56,446 nucleotides of DNA from Rhizobium phaseoli (GCF_003985125.1 NZ_ML133592.1:1-56446), one strand, 5' to 3'. Positions 18,370 to 27,538 are shown, numbered from the stretch's first letter. A program made the numbers and translations. Notes: a model not told the origin generated them from the letters alone.

Positions 18370-19536
18370 ATGACCGCGGCAAACACGACGTCACCACACG
18401 AAGATCGAATCCCATGGGCCGCAATGGCGGCAATCATCGCGACCGTCACCGTGTTTGCCGTGGCGCAGGGACTGACATATCCGCTGCTGAGCTTCATCCT
18501 GGAGCGCCAGGGAGTAACATCTGGGATGATCGGCCTCTCGGCCGCGATGACACCGCTGGGTTTCATCCTTTCGGCGCCTGTCATTCCAGCGCTTTCGCGG
18601 CGTGTCGGTGCGGCGCGGCTCGCGATCCTCTGTTCGATCCTGGCGGCCCTCACCCTGACGGTGATTGCCTGGCGCCAACAGATCTGGGCCTGGATGCCGC
18701 TGCGCTTCTTGCTCGGCTTCTTTGCCAATCCGCTCTACGTGGTCAGCGAAACCTGGCTGATCTCGATCACGCCGGCACCGCGCCGCGGCCGCATCATGGG
18801 CCTCTATTCGTCGATCGTCTCGGGTGGCTTCGCGGTCGGCCCGCTATCGCTCGGCCTTGCCGGCACGGAAGGTTGGCCGCCTTTCATGATCGGCGTCACG
18901 GCCTTCCTGGTCTGCGGCCTGATCGTGCTTGCCGTTGCCCGACGTCTGCCCGAGATGCCTGGCGAAGGCCAGGCGATCTCGGTCGGCGGCTTCTTCGCGC
19001 TGGCGCCGCTGCTGCTGTTTGCCATTTTCACCGCCGCCGCCTTCGAGCAGATCCTGCTTTCGCTGTTTGCGGTCTATGGGGCATCACTTGGCAGCGCCGA
19101 GGGACGCATCGCTTCGCTCATCACCTGTTTCGTCGCCGGCAATGCCGTTCTGCAGGTCCTGCTTGGGCGGGCGGCCGAATGGTTCGGCTCGGCGCGGATC
19201 ATGTCGTACTGCGTCCTGGCATGCCTCACCGGCTGCCTGCTGCTGGCACCAACCTTCACCACCTGGCTGATCTGGCCGCTCGTTTTCGTCTGGGGCGGGG
19301 TCTCGTTCGGGCTCTACACCATGTCGCTGATCCAGCTCGGCGAGCGCTTTACCGGCCAGACGCTGATTGCCGGCAATGCGGCCTTCGCCTTCGCATGGGG
19401 CGTCGGCGGCATGGCAGGCTCGCCCGCGGCCGGACTGGCGATGCAGTTGGTCGGCCACCACGGGCTGCCATTATCGCTCGGCCTGCTCAGCGGCGTGCTG
19501 GCGATGTTTCTCACGGCTGCGAAAATGCGGGGCTGA
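18370..19536 (+). CDS. MFS transporter
   Basis: This is a 388-residue major facilitator protein with about twelve hydrophobic segments, resembling drug or metabolite exporters of the YcaD type. The loop after the second segment reads SRRVGAARLAIL, the usual positively charged MFS loop, and PRRGRIMGLYSS matches this family. The ATG at 18370 follows GAGGA and places the first membrane helix about 20 residues in. In-frame sequence back to 18256 has no features and is left out. It is convergent with the M16 peptidase gene, with a hairpin between the two. The substrate is unknown. Confidence 0.85.
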   Translation: MTAANTTSPHEDRIPWAAMAAIIATVTVFAVAQGLTYPLLSFILERQGVTSGMIGLSAAMTPLGFILSAPVIPALSRRVGAARLAILCSILAALTLTVIAWRQQIWAWMPLRFLLGFFANPLYVVSETWLISITPAPRRGRIMGLYSSIVSGGFAVGPLSLGLAGTEGWPPFMIGVTAFLVCGLIVLAVARRLPEMPGEGQAISVGGFFALAPLLLFAIFTAAAFEQILLSLFAVYGASLGSAEGRIASLITCFVAGNAVLQVLLGRAAEWFGSARIMSYCVLACLTGCLLLAPTFTTWLIWPLVFVWGGVSFGLYTMSLIQLGERFTGQTLIAGNAAFAFAWGVGGMAGSPAAGLAMQLVGHHGLPLSLGLLSGVLAMFLTAAKMRG

Positions 19537-19548
19537 ATTGCGGCGAGC

Positions 19549-19572
19549 GCGTCCTTTCCCCGCAAAGGACGC
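19549..19572. terminator. Hairpin between convergent MFS and M16 genes
   Basis: A perfect 9-bp stem (GCGTCCTTT at 19549-19557, AAAGGACGC at 19564-19572) with a 6-nt loop lies between the two convergent stops. It could stop transcription in either direction. There is no long T-tract on either side. Confidence 0.5.
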
Positions 19573-19598
19573 TGCTACACTGTAAATCGACCCACCAA

Positions 19599-22445
19599 TT
19601 AGCGCACCGCCGCCGGCAGAACTTCGAATTTCCAGAATTTTTCCGGGCTGAAATAAGTCGTGGCGAATTCGCGGATATTTGCGGCCGTAACTTCCTCGTA
19701 GCCGCTGAGATTGCCGCGTATGCGGTCCAAACGACGCGGATCCGTCTGGGCGCCGCGCAGATATTCAATCCAGTATTCGTTGCCCTGCCGCTGGTGCTTC
19801 AGTCTCTCGATGATGGGTTCGCGGGCGCGTGCGAGCTCGTCTGCGGAGACATCATGCGACCTGAGATCATTGGCGATCTCGTCGACAAGTGCATAGAAGC
19901 GCGCGAGCTTGGCCGGATCCGTCTCGACATAGAAATAGGCGTAGCCATAGCCGGGAATTTCCCTCGACAGATTGACGTCGCCGTCCAGCGCGTAGCTTGC
20001 CCCTTCTGCAATGCGAAACTGGTCGGTCAGCCTATTCTGGAAAATCTGGGTGACAACATTGGCGGTGAAGGAGCGCGGGAGATCGGAGAGCAAATCGCCG
20101 ATGGGGACCCCGACGACGGCGGCGGCGCTGTCTGCCCTTCCGTTATGAGTCTGCAGAACAGGCTTCTCGGTGGCCGCCGGGAAGCGCACGTTACCCCAAT
20201 CATTGCTCGGCGCCGCCTCCGGGCGTGGCGGCAAAGCGCCGAATGTTTCAGCTGTCAGCCGGATGGCGTCGTCCACTGTTACGTCGCCGACAATGGTGAC
20301 ATCGATCGGGCCATTGGCCACCACAGGCTGGAACAGCGCCTCGAAATCGCCCGGCTTGGCGGCGGACAACTGGGCGCGATCAGGAAAGGTCCAGCGCGGA
20401 TCGCCGGAGTGGACGAGACCTCCAAGGTTACGGCTGATAACGCCGCCAGGGGTCGCCTCATACTGATCGAGGCCGCTCAAGTAGGCCTGCTGAACCCGCT
20501 TGAACGCCTCGGGGCGGTACGCGGGTTCGGAGGTATATGCCGTCATGAGTTGCAATTGCGTCGCAAGATCCTCAGGCCGCGTACGACCATCGAACTTCAA
20601 CGAGCCGTCGCCAACCGAGACGTCGAGGCCGACAATGTTGGCGGTCAGCGCTTTCTGCATATCCTGGTAGTCCATGGCTTTCACGCCGGACAGCGCGACG
20701 GCCGGCGATGCCCAGATCGGGAGGGAACGGTCATGCGGCATGTCCAGCCGGCCGCGGCCGATATCCTCGCGCACCAGCACTTCGTTGGCACGCAGCTTGG
20801 TTGGCTTGACGGTGAGCCGTACACCGTTGGAAAAGCGCACCATGGTCAGGTCGAGATCATCGACGGCGCGACGTGCGACCACAGCGCCCGGCGCGCCGAA
20901 ATGGGTGTAGGGCCAGGCGACATCGGCTGCACTGGACGGCGCCGAGACGGCAACGGCGTTGGAAGCGTGATAGACTTGGCCGAGTGCATCGGCTCCGCCC
21001 TGCGGCGATTGGGCGGTCTGAAGGACGATCTGAGGACCATTGCCGGAGAATGCACGCTGCAGGGCCTGATTGACCTCGGTCGCGGTAACGCCGTTCGTCA
21101 CCCTCTCGAAGAGCGACAGGTCGTCGGCAGGCGAGGTGAAGACCTGATTGTCATCGACGCTGCCAGCCAGCGCGGCAGCGATGTCGGTGGTCGTGCGCGT
21201 CGCGGCTCCGGCGGCAGCAGCCTTCAGGGCCGAGCGATATTCGAGGATTTCGCGGTCGATCTCAGCCTGGGCAACGCCGAACTGTTGAATACGACGCTGT
21301 TCCTGGTCAATGGCCCCAAGTGCCGCCTGCCATTTGTCCGGTTCGGAATTCGCCGTGACCAGGACGACATGAGCGGAATCGAGGAGATCCTGGGAGCCGA
21401 CGCCCGCGCTGATGAAAGGCGCATCCGCCTTGCTGGCGATGGTGCTGACCCGGCGTTTGAGCACCATCAGGCCAAGATCTTCGATAAGCTGGGTACGGCG
21501 CTTGGCCAAGGTGTCTGGGGCGGCGTCATAAGGACGCGTCCAGGCGATCTGGACGCTGGTCATGCCGCCGGGAACGACGACGACGTCCGCGCTTTCGCCC
21601 TTCGTCTGCAGCACGCCAGTATCCTGATTTGCAGGCGTCGATCCTGTGGCCTTCCAGTCGCCGAAGCGCTGCCGGATTTCGATCTCCATGGCAGCGGGGT
21701 CGATATCGCCCACCACGATCAGCGTCGCCCGATCGGGCCGATAATTGGCCCGGTAGTAATCGCGGACGAGGTCTACAGGCGCCTTGCTGATAATATCGGC
21801 TTTCCCGATCGGCGGGCGCATCGTCACGCGCCGTCCGGCGAGCAACGAATTCATGATTGCGAGCCCCGCGCGGTACTGCGGCGTATCGCGCAGCCGCTCT
21901 TCCGAGAGGATGACGCCGCGCTCGCGATCGAGGGCGCCGGCATCGAGTGTCAGTTCACTCGCCGTCTCTCGCATCAACATCAGGCCCGTGGAAATGGTGT
22001 CTGCATCGACCTCGGGCAAATCGAGCGCATAGACAGTCTCGTCATAAGAGGTATGGGCGTTGGTGTCCGGTCCAAAGGCCAAGCCCTTGCGCTGCAGGAT
22101 ACGAATAATCTCCCCTTCGGCGACATGCGTCGACCCCTTGAAGGCCATATGCTCGAGAACATGCGCCAGCCCCTGCTGGTCGTCGTTTTCCTCAAGTGAG
22201 CCGGAGCCGATGCGAAAGCGGATCGCCGCCTGTCCTGATGGCGTGGCGTTGCGCATGATTGCAAAGCGCATGCCATTGGCCAGCACGCCGAAATGGACAT
22301 TGGAATCGGCTTGGATGTCGCTTTGCGTTTGTGGCCAGGGGGCGGACGGTGTGTCGGCATAGGCCGGCGATGCGAAAATTGCAGCAAGTGAGACCGTCGC
22401 GAGAAACCACCGGGCGGCGGTGCATTCCAGTTGTTTGGGAGACAT
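19599..22445 (-). CDS. Fused two-domain M16 zinc metallopeptidase
   Basis: This secreted or periplasmic pitrilysin/M16-type peptidase has 948 residues and two M16 halves in one chain. A signal peptide ends near residue 30 (PAYA). The inverted zinc motif is HVLEH at 95-99 in the first half, which is therefore the active one; the second half lacks it, as expected for the inactive partner half. The start at 22445 fits the signal peptide; in-frame codons up to 22520 would place extra residues before it. Similar proteins in other bacteria are called PqqL- or zinc-protease-like. The 249 bp upstream are AT-rich and hold no gene I can support. Confidence 0.86.
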   Translation of the reverse strand: MSPKQLECTAARWFLATVSLAAIFASPAYADTPSAPWPQTQSDIQADSNVHFGVLANGMRFAIMRNATPSGQAAIRFRIGSGSLEENDDQQGLAHVLEHMAFKGSTHVAEGEIIRILQRKGLAFGPDTNAHTSYDETVYALDLPEVDADTISTGLMLMRETASELTLDAGALDRERGVILSEERLRDTPQYRAGLAIMNSLLAGRRVTMRPPIGKADIISKAPVDLVRDYYRANYRPDRATLIVVGDIDPAAMEIEIRQRFGDWKATGSTPANQDTGVLQTKGESADVVVVPGGMTSVQIAWTRPYDAAPDTLAKRRTQLIEDLGLMVLKRRVSTIASKADAPFISAGVGSQDLLDSAHVVLVTANSEPDKWQAALGAIDQEQRRIQQFGVAQAEIDREILEYRSALKAAAAGAATRTTTDIAAALAGSVDDNQVFTSPADDLSLFERVTNGVTATEVNQALQRAFSGNGPQIVLQTAQSPQGGADALGQVYHASNAVAVSAPSSAADVAWPYTHFGAPGAVVARRAVDDLDLTMVRFSNGVRLTVKPTKLRANEVLVREDIGRGRLDMPHDRSLPIWASPAVALSGVKAMDYQDMQKALTANIVGLDVSVGDGSLKFDGRTRPEDLATQLQLMTAYTSEPAYRPEAFKRVQQAYLSGLDQYEATPGGVISRNLGGLVHSGDPRWTFPDRAQLSAAKPGDFEALFQPVVANGPIDVTIVGDVTVDDAIRLTAETFGALPPRPEAAPSNDWGNVRFPAATEKPVLQTHNGRADSAAAVVGVPIGDLLSDLPRSFTANVVTQIFQNRLTDQFRIAEGASYALDGDVNLSREIPGYGYAYFYVETDPAKLARFYALVDEIANDLRSHDVSADELARAREPIIERLKHQRQGNEYWIEYLRGAQTDPRRLDRIRGNLSGYEEVTAANIREFATTYFSPEKFWKFEVLPAAVR

Positions 22446-22694
22446 TCTTATCCGGGTGATGAGCATGAAGAGGGGAAATGGCGTTGATCCGACCATTCCA
22501 TAAGTTGCGTATCGCTTCAACTTCCATGTGTGGATAATTACGGTTGGAACTTCGCGTAAGCTCCATATAAATCTTAGAATTATCGCATAAATATTGATAC
22601 ATATATTTTATAAGCTCGCGCTTGTGGTTTCCGTTGTCACTCCTGATGAACTCTCCACATCCGTCAACTGTCAGATCGCTGTCACCGAGCCCGA

Positions 22695-22934
22695 CTAAAG
22701 GCTCGGTCGGTTTCCGCCGGGAGCGATCAGCATCGGGATCAACACCTGGCGCATCAGATCCATCGAGAAGGTAATATCTTCGTCCTTGTCGGCGCCGTCG
22801 ACAGTGAGATCACGGGTATGGACGATCAGGTCGGCGCCGGTCGCTTCGATCCAGCTCAGAAGCGGCGCCCAGTTGCCGTTGAAATGCGGCTTGCTCGGGC
22901 TGAAATGCGTGTCGGTGATCTGAATGATTTTCAT
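22695..22934 (-). pseudogene. Truncated 3',5'-cyclic-nucleotide phosphodiesterase/metallophosphoesterase fragment
   Basis: The 79 codons match the N-terminus of a CpdA-type metallophosphoesterase: MKIIQITDTHFS contains the first metal-binding DxH. The second motif reads HTRDLTVDGAD where HTGDLT is usual, and the protein breaks off at the third motif, where APGNHD would be expected and APGGNRPSL followed by a stop is found. Two thirds of the enzyme are missing, so it should be inactive. A perfect 8-bp inverted repeat (ACCGAGCC at 22684-22691, GGCTCGGT at 22700-22707) sits across the break and may mark the deletion joint or act as a terminator. Confidence 0.7.
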
Positions 22935-23117
22935 GAGGGCGCGTCTCCGAGACCTGGAAGCGCGTCATGGACGCTCCCTTCTCGGGCCCTCTCTAGAAGG
23001 CTCGCATGTCAATCAGACATCCGCGGTTTTCAGCTGTTTTTCAGTTTTGACATCAATCCGTCATGCAGGCTCGGCCGCCCCCGAGAATGGGGCGGCTATC
23101 GGCAGGGTTCGCGGAGA

Positions 23118-23513
23118 TCAGTGCCGCGGCGCGTTGGCGGGAATGGACGAGACGGTTGCCGAAACGGGGTCGCTTGCCGGAAAGCTGTCTTCGAGGCCTT
23201 CGTTCAGCTCCTCTTCCAGCGTTTCACGGTCATGGGTCGAACGGGCGCTCGGCTGGCCGACCAAACCCTTGCTGCCTTCGTCGAAGTTGCCGTTGCTCAA
23301 AGCGTCATAACGGTTGATGCTGCCGTCGGCGTTGCGGCCGGGAAAGGCAGTCAGCTGAACCATCATCACCTTGGCGTGGTCGAGCGCCGTCGAGCTGTCG
23401 AGCTCGCCACGGGAATTATCGATTTTGACGGAAACCGATTCTCCTCCCTCGCCCAAGAATTCGACGGTGAAGAAGTCGCCGGACTGTGTCACGCGTGTAT
23501 CGATCAACTGCAT
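23118..23513 (-). CDS. Conserved hypothetical protein with acidic FPASDP tail
   Basis: This small soluble protein has 131 residues and no signal peptide. The N-terminal half is beta-rich (VTQSGDFFTVEFLGEGG). The tail, EEELNEGLEDSFPASDPVSA, is a motif I have seen in many short rhizobial proteins of unknown role. The ATG at 23513 has a strong AGGAGG ribosome site, which supports real translation. It stands alone between two remnant genes. I do not assign a function. Confidence 0.65.
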   Translation of the reverse strand: MQLIDTRVTQSGDFFTVEFLGEGGESVSVKIDNSRGELDSSTALDHAKVMMVQLTAFPGRNADGSINRYDALSNGNFDEGSKGLVGQPSARSTHDRETLEEELNEGLEDSFPASDPVSATVSSIPANAPRH

Positions 23514-23722
23514 GGAAACCTCCTGTGTTCATGCCAGATCAACGGCGAGCAACATCAGGAGTTCCAGCGACAATACCATTTCAATCGGAGTGCATGTTGC
23601 GCCGGAAGTGCAGCGCCTCACCCTCGGCCGGCATTTATGGTTAATTTATTAATAATTTGGCCTTTATGATTGGAACCACGCGGCCTTTCCGCGTGTTGAT
23701 GCTGCGCCGTGGAGGAACCCCG

Positions 23723-23911
23723 ATGATCCTGAAAATCTTTGCTCCTGAGATCGACGCCGATTGCCCTGATACCGGCACCTATGCCGATGGAATCTTCGCC
23801 GAAAACCGTATCGACCTTTCCTCGCGCGGCAGCGGCCGCCGCCGCTCGCCACATGAGCGCGATTACGGCGCCGACAGGAAGCTGGAAAACCTGCCGCTCG
23901 GCTTTGCCTGA
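23723..23911 (+). CDS. Small hypothetical protein (62 residues)
   Basis: This is a short reading frame with a good GGAGGA ribosome site before the ATG at 23723. The product (MILKIFAPEIDADC...) is hydrophilic with an arginine-rich middle (SGRRRSPHERD) and a short C-terminal tail. In-frame ATGs upstream at 23657 and 23669 lack a ribosome site. No family is recognised and it has no obvious partner. It is divergent from the 131-residue gene at 23118-23513. Confidence 0.45.
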   Translation: MILKIFAPEIDADCPDTGTYADGIFAENRIDLSSRGSGRRRSPHERDYGADRKLENLPLGFA

Positions 23912-23927
23912 CCGCTCCCGCCTCCCA

Positions 23928-24250
23928 TCAAAGCCTGCCGAAGACCAGCACGCCTGACGCAGCCAATACGGCGTTCAGCGCTTCTGCTGTGGCTCTGATC
24001 TTCTCGCCGCGATTGCCGATGTTCCAGCCGCCATATTGGCCGGCGTAAAGACCTCCTGCCAAGACCATCCCCCACCCGTTCGCTGTGCAGCCAGTAGCCG
24101 TCATAGAGCATCGTTCAATGCACGACGAGAAACTCTTCGCCGTCGCTCCAGCGATGAAAGGCGATGACCCGATTTTCGTCGTGAACCAGGGGGATATTGC
24201 GCGAACGAGTAGCGGCGGGCGGACGCACCACGCGCTTTTCCAGGCTCCTC
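23928..24250 (-). pseudogene. Decayed C-terminal remnant of an alpha-amylase/branching-enzyme gene
   Basis: Read on the minus strand, two frames together give a recognisable end of a GH13 alpha-amylase or glycogen-branching-enzyme-like protein. One frame reads VHDENRVIAFHRWSDGEEF and then hits a stop near 24117. Another, reached by frameshift, reads YGGWNIGNRGEKI and ends LNAVLAASGVLVFGRL with a stop near 23928. Together these resemble the all-beta C-terminal domain of that family, which closes with a similar ANGVLVF motif. The catalytic barrel is absent, so this is a relic. The 402-bp gap between flanking genes holds this relic and little else. Confidence 0.55.
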
Positions 24251-24313
24251 TTGCCGGCATCACATTGCCGGCCACATTCTCCGTTGACGCCACTCGCAAC
24301 AGCGGAGAAGCCC

Positions 24314-24607
24314 TTGCCTTGGATTGCCTATATCGCCCATTTCATTGCAGCCGCCTTTCTGACCAACGGCATCCCGCATTTCGTCAACGGCGTCAGCGGC
24401 CGGCGCTTCCGCACTCCATTTGCGATGCCCAGTTCGCCGACGGCGAATGTCGTCTGGGGCTGGGCGAATTTCCTCGTCGCCTTCCTGCTCTTTGCCAATA
24501 TCGGGCCGCTCTATATCGGCACGCCGGGCGATACGATCTTCGTGGCGGCCGGCATGCTCGTCACCGGCATTCTGCTCGCACGGATTTTCGGCGGCGATGC
24601 GAACTAG
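24314..24607 (+). CDS. Small membrane protein of unknown function
   Basis: The 97-residue protein has two or three hydrophobic segments (IAYIAHFIAAAFLTNG, WGWANFLVAFLLFANIG and TIFVAAGMLVTGILLA) and a conserved-looking HFVNGVSGRRF loop. The chosen start is a TTG at 24314 with GGAGAAG 4 bp upstream, which puts the first membrane segment at the N-terminus. Longer in-frame starts fall in the amylase-like remnant. It ends tail to tail with the sensor kinase gene, sharing the CTAG at 24604-24607. I do not know its role. Confidence 0.6.
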   Translation: MPWIAYIAHFIAAAFLTNGIPHFVNGVSGRRFRTPFAMPSSPTANVVWGWANFLVAFLLFANIGPLYIGTPGDTIFVAAGMLVTGILLARIFGGDAN

Positions 24608-26706
24608 CGCAAATCTGTGGGGAAGCCCAGCTTGACGGTCGTTCCTTGCCCGGGAGAGGAACAGATAGATGCCTCTCCGCCGCTCTGACGGACGAAGCCG
24701 TAAACCATGGCCAGACCAAGCCCTGCTCCACCATGTCCGCCTCGTGTGGTGAAATAGGGTTCGAAAGCTTTGTCTACGACCTCTGGGCTCATGCCTATGC
24801 CGCTGTCGGTCACCGAGATCAGCAATGTGTCTTCCTTTGCCGTTGCACCGATAGCGATGACGCCTCCCGTCGGCATCGCTGCCGCAGCGTTGAGACAGAG
24901 GTTCAGAACGGACTGCTCCAAAAGGGCCGCATCGAGCGATACGACCGGCAGGCCGGCATCCAGGTCCAGCTTGATATGGCACTTTGCGCCGACAGCGATC
25001 TCCAGGATATCGGCCATTCCGCGAAGGAGGCTCGCGACATCCACCCGGCTTGGATGGAATGGCTGCTGGCTGCCGATCGACAGCATGCTGCCGGCCAGCG
25101 ACCGTCCTCGCTCGGCAGCCTTGCGAATTCGCGCAATGTTGCGTTTCTGCCGATCGTTGAAGCCGGTTTCACGCTCGAGAAGGCCGAGGCTGCCGGTGAT
25201 GATCCCGATCATGTTGCCGACTTCGTGGCTCACCTGATGCGTCATGCGCATGATGCCGTCTAGTCGCTGAACCTTTGCCGCTTCCGCCTCCTGTCGATCC
25301 ATCAACGTGACGTCGCGTGCCAGAAGAACGATGCCGCCCTCCGGCTGTCGTGACATGGAGATCTCGATCACCCGCTGGTCGCTGGTGCGATGGCGGACGA
25401 CTGCACGTTCCAGCAGGGCGCCGCGCTCCGGATCGGAGGGCAGCAAAGCGGGATCAATCTCCGGCACCGGCTCGACAAACCGGCGCAGCGGCAATTTGCG
25501 CGCGGAACCCGAATGGCCGAACAGTTCGATGATCCGCCTGTTCATGGTGATCGGTCGCCCCATCCTGTCGAAAAGCGCAATCCCCTCGTTCATATTGCGA
25601 AAGGTTGAACGGATGGTGCGAGCGGCGGCTTCTGCCGTGCGTCTCAATCGAGACACGCGATCCACGCTGTCCTTGAAGGCGCGGAAGGCGTCCAGCAGAC
25701 GCACAAGCTCGGTTTCATTTCCACGGTAGGCTGGCGGACCCACTTCGTTTTCGCCCTTGGCGAGCGCATTCATGCCGTTCGACAGCGCCACGATGCCCCG
25801 TGACACACGCATGACCGACCGGACGGAAAAAATTGCCATTACGAGCACGAGCAGGAAAGCCAAGGCCACGGTTACCAGCAGTCGGCTCAAGGCATCGGAG
25901 GTCGAAAGCAGATCGTCGTTCAGCTGGCGTGCAACTGCATCGCTTTGCGTCTCCGTTGCATGGGAGAGGTCGCGTGAGACAGCATGCAGCTTTGCGACCG
26001 CCGCCCGGATCGCGAACATGTTCAAGAGGTATCGTGTCTGAGCTTCGAATACACGCTCATACGGCTGGAGCTCGGCAGGCGAAATCCTCAAATCGGCCGC
26101 GGTTTTCCCCTGCGCGGCCGTCGTATCCGCCACGTATCGTCTGCGAAGTTCACCGAGCTGGAAAAGACTGTCGGAGGTGGAAGCCGCTTGCACGATTCCA
26201 TTCACTTGACGGCGCAGCTCGTGATCGACGATGCCTTTGCCGGTCGCCACCTCCCCCAGCGCCGCGGCCGCTTCAGCCTTGTGATTTTGTGCAGCGTCGG
26301 CGTCCCTGGCAAGCACAAGCGTCTGTGTCCTGATAAGATCGAGAAGCTCAAGCATCCTCGGGCTCGCAAAGCCGCGGGCAGCCTGGTCTGCTCCGTGAGG
26401 CGCGGCCGTCTTCAGCAGGCTGTCGACCTGCAGCACGACAGCGCGGCTCTCGCTCGCCACCCGGTATGGCGAGGTCGAGTTCATCAGGAAGGGCGCGCTC
26501 GACACCAGATCGGAGACTTGCCGGGAAACGAGCGAGGCCTTGGCGAGGCTTGTGAAGGCCTGCAGGCCGTAAGCTGCCATCTCGTCACGGGCGCGCTGCA
26601 GACCGTAGATCGCGATCGCCGACAGGCTGAACACCAGGAAGCAGATGAAGGCGATCGCGAACGGCAAGCGAAAGGCAATCGACGACAGAAAGGAGCGGCT
26701 GATCAC
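24604..26706 (-). CDS. TorS-like membrane sensor histidine kinase
   Basis: The kinase has 700 residues. Membrane segments lie at about 12-34 and 274-295 and enclose a periplasmic region of about 240 helical residues, as in TorS-type sensors that bind a periplasmic partner protein. A HAMP linker follows (about 297-350), then a PAS-like region (about 360-470), the phospho-acceptor H494 in HQVSHEVGNMI, N-box asparagines 602 and 606 (LNLCLNA), DSGIGMS and GGAGLGLAMVYG. All catalytic motifs are present. Its start overlaps the response regulator stop by 4 bp, and the pair is divergent from an AfuABC-like importer operon. The signal is probably the importer substrate, directly or through a binding protein. 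Confidence 0.87.
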   Translation of the reverse strand: MISRSFLSSIAFRLPFAIAFICFLVFSLSAIAIYGLQRARDEMAAYGLQAFTSLAKASLVSRQVSDLVSSAPFLMNSTSPYRVASESRAVVLQVDSLLKTAAPHGADQAARGFASPRMLELLDLIRTQTLVLARDADAAQNHKAEAAAALGEVATGKGIVDHELRRQVNGIVQAASTSDSLFQLGELRRRYVADTTAAQGKTAADLRISPAELQPYERVFEAQTRYLLNMFAIRAAVAKLHAVSRDLSHATETQSDAVARQLNDDLLSTSDALSRLLVTVALAFLLVLVMAIFSVRSVMRVSRGIVALSNGMNALAKGENEVGPPAYRGNETELVRLLDAFRAFKDSVDRVSRLRRTAEAAARTIRSTFRNMNEGIALFDRMGRPITMNRRIIELFGHSGSARKLPLRRFVEPVPEIDPALLPSDPERGALLERAVVRHRTSDQRVIEISMSRQPEGGIVLLARDVTLMDRQEAEAAKVQRLDGIMRMTHQVSHEVGNMIGIITGSLGLLERETGFNDRQKRNIARIRKAAERGRSLAGSMLSIGSQQPFHPSRVDVASLLRGMADILEIAVGAKCHIKLDLDAGLPVVSLDAALLEQSVLNLCLNAAAAMPTGGVIAIGATAKEDTLLISVTDSGIGMSPEVVDKAFEPYFTTRGGHGGAGLGLAMVYGFVRQSGGEASICSSPGQGTTVKLGFPTDLR

Positions 26707-27443
26707 GCGGACGGCTCGCCATCGCCGGTGTGCAGGACATAGCCCTTTCCGCGTCGTGTCTTGATATGGCGCGGGAGGTCGGGATTGCGTTCGATTTTCC
26801 GCCGGAGCCGCAGAACCAGGACGTCGACGTTGCGGTCGATGTAGCGATCGCTTTCCGAGCCAAGCCGATCGAGGATCTGCGCCCGGCTCACCGGCTGGTT
26901 GGGAGTCTGCGCAAGGATTTCAAGCAGGGCGAATTCGGCCGTCGTCAGCGTTTTGCTGCGGTCGGCGAGGCAGACGGCTTGCCGGCCCATCAGGTCGATG
27001 GCCCAATCGCCAAGCAGCAGAGAGGGGCGTTCGTGCTCCCGCTCACTCTCCTTTTCCTGTTTCAGCGACGGCACGGTTCGCCGCAAGACAGCTTTGATGC
27101 GGGCCGTCAGTTCGATCGGTTCGAATGGCTTGACGACATAATCGTCCGCAGCGGTTTCCAGGCCGAGGACACGATCGGCGGCACTGCCGGCGGCCGTCAC
27201 CATGACGATGCCGATATTGGCCTCCGACCGCAGTTTTTGGGCGAACGCTCGGCCGGATGTCCGTGGCAGGTTATGGTCGACAAGCACCAGATGTATCTGC
27301 TCTCGCGCCAGGATATCGGTCGCCTCCTCGGCGGATCCCGCGCAGGTCGGAATCCACCCCTCGGCCTCGACGAGATCGGAGATAAGTTCCGCCATATCCG
27401 GATCGTCCTCGACGATCAGAATTCGAACCTTCTGATTCAGCAC
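26703..27443 (-). CDS. OmpR-family response regulator
   Basis: The protein has 246 residues. The receiver has acidic residues in VEDDPDM, phospho-acceptor D56 (LVLVDHNLP) and lysine 104 (DYVVKPFEP). The C-terminal winged helix shows NVDVLVLRLRRKIE and KTRRGKGYVL. It is the cognate partner of the kinase gene that overlaps it. It should bind the divergent promoter region upstream of 27648, where three evenly spaced TGT half-sites are visible, to control the importer genes. Confidence 0.88.
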   Translation of the reverse strand: MLNQKVRILIVEDDPDMAELISDLVEAEGWIPTCAGSAEEATDILAREQIHLVLVDHNLPRTSGRAFAQKLRSEANIGIVMVTAAGSAADRVLGLETAADDYVVKPFEPIELTARIKAVLRRTVPSLKQEKESEREHERPSLLLGDWAIDLMGRQAVCLADRSKTLTTAEFALLEILAQTPNQPVSRAQILDRLGSESDRYIDRNVDVLVLRLRRKIERNPDLPRHIKTRRGKGYVLHTGDGEPSA

Positions 27444-27513
27444 CGCTTGATCCTCCCGGCGCCATCATAGGCATGCTGCCGCCAATGTTCAAAGACACTC
27501 TGATGATGAGGTT

Positions 27514-27538
27514 TGTCACATTTGTAATGAATGTAACG
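27514..27538. promoter_or_regulatory. Three TGT-AY direct repeats at 9-bp spacing, candidate response-regulator site
   Basis: TGTCAC at 27514, TGTAAT at 27523 and TGTAAC at 27532 repeat every 9 bp. They lie between the response regulator gene and the first binding-protein gene. OmpR-family regulators often bind short direct repeats in tandem, so this is a fair candidate operator. The spacing is slightly below the usual 10-11 bp. Confidence 0.4.

Noticed and set aside
18246..22199. A 1317-codon open frame crossing the MFS gene and the M16 peptidase gene
   Set aside because: It overlaps two well-supported genes in another frame or strand and has no recognisable domain.
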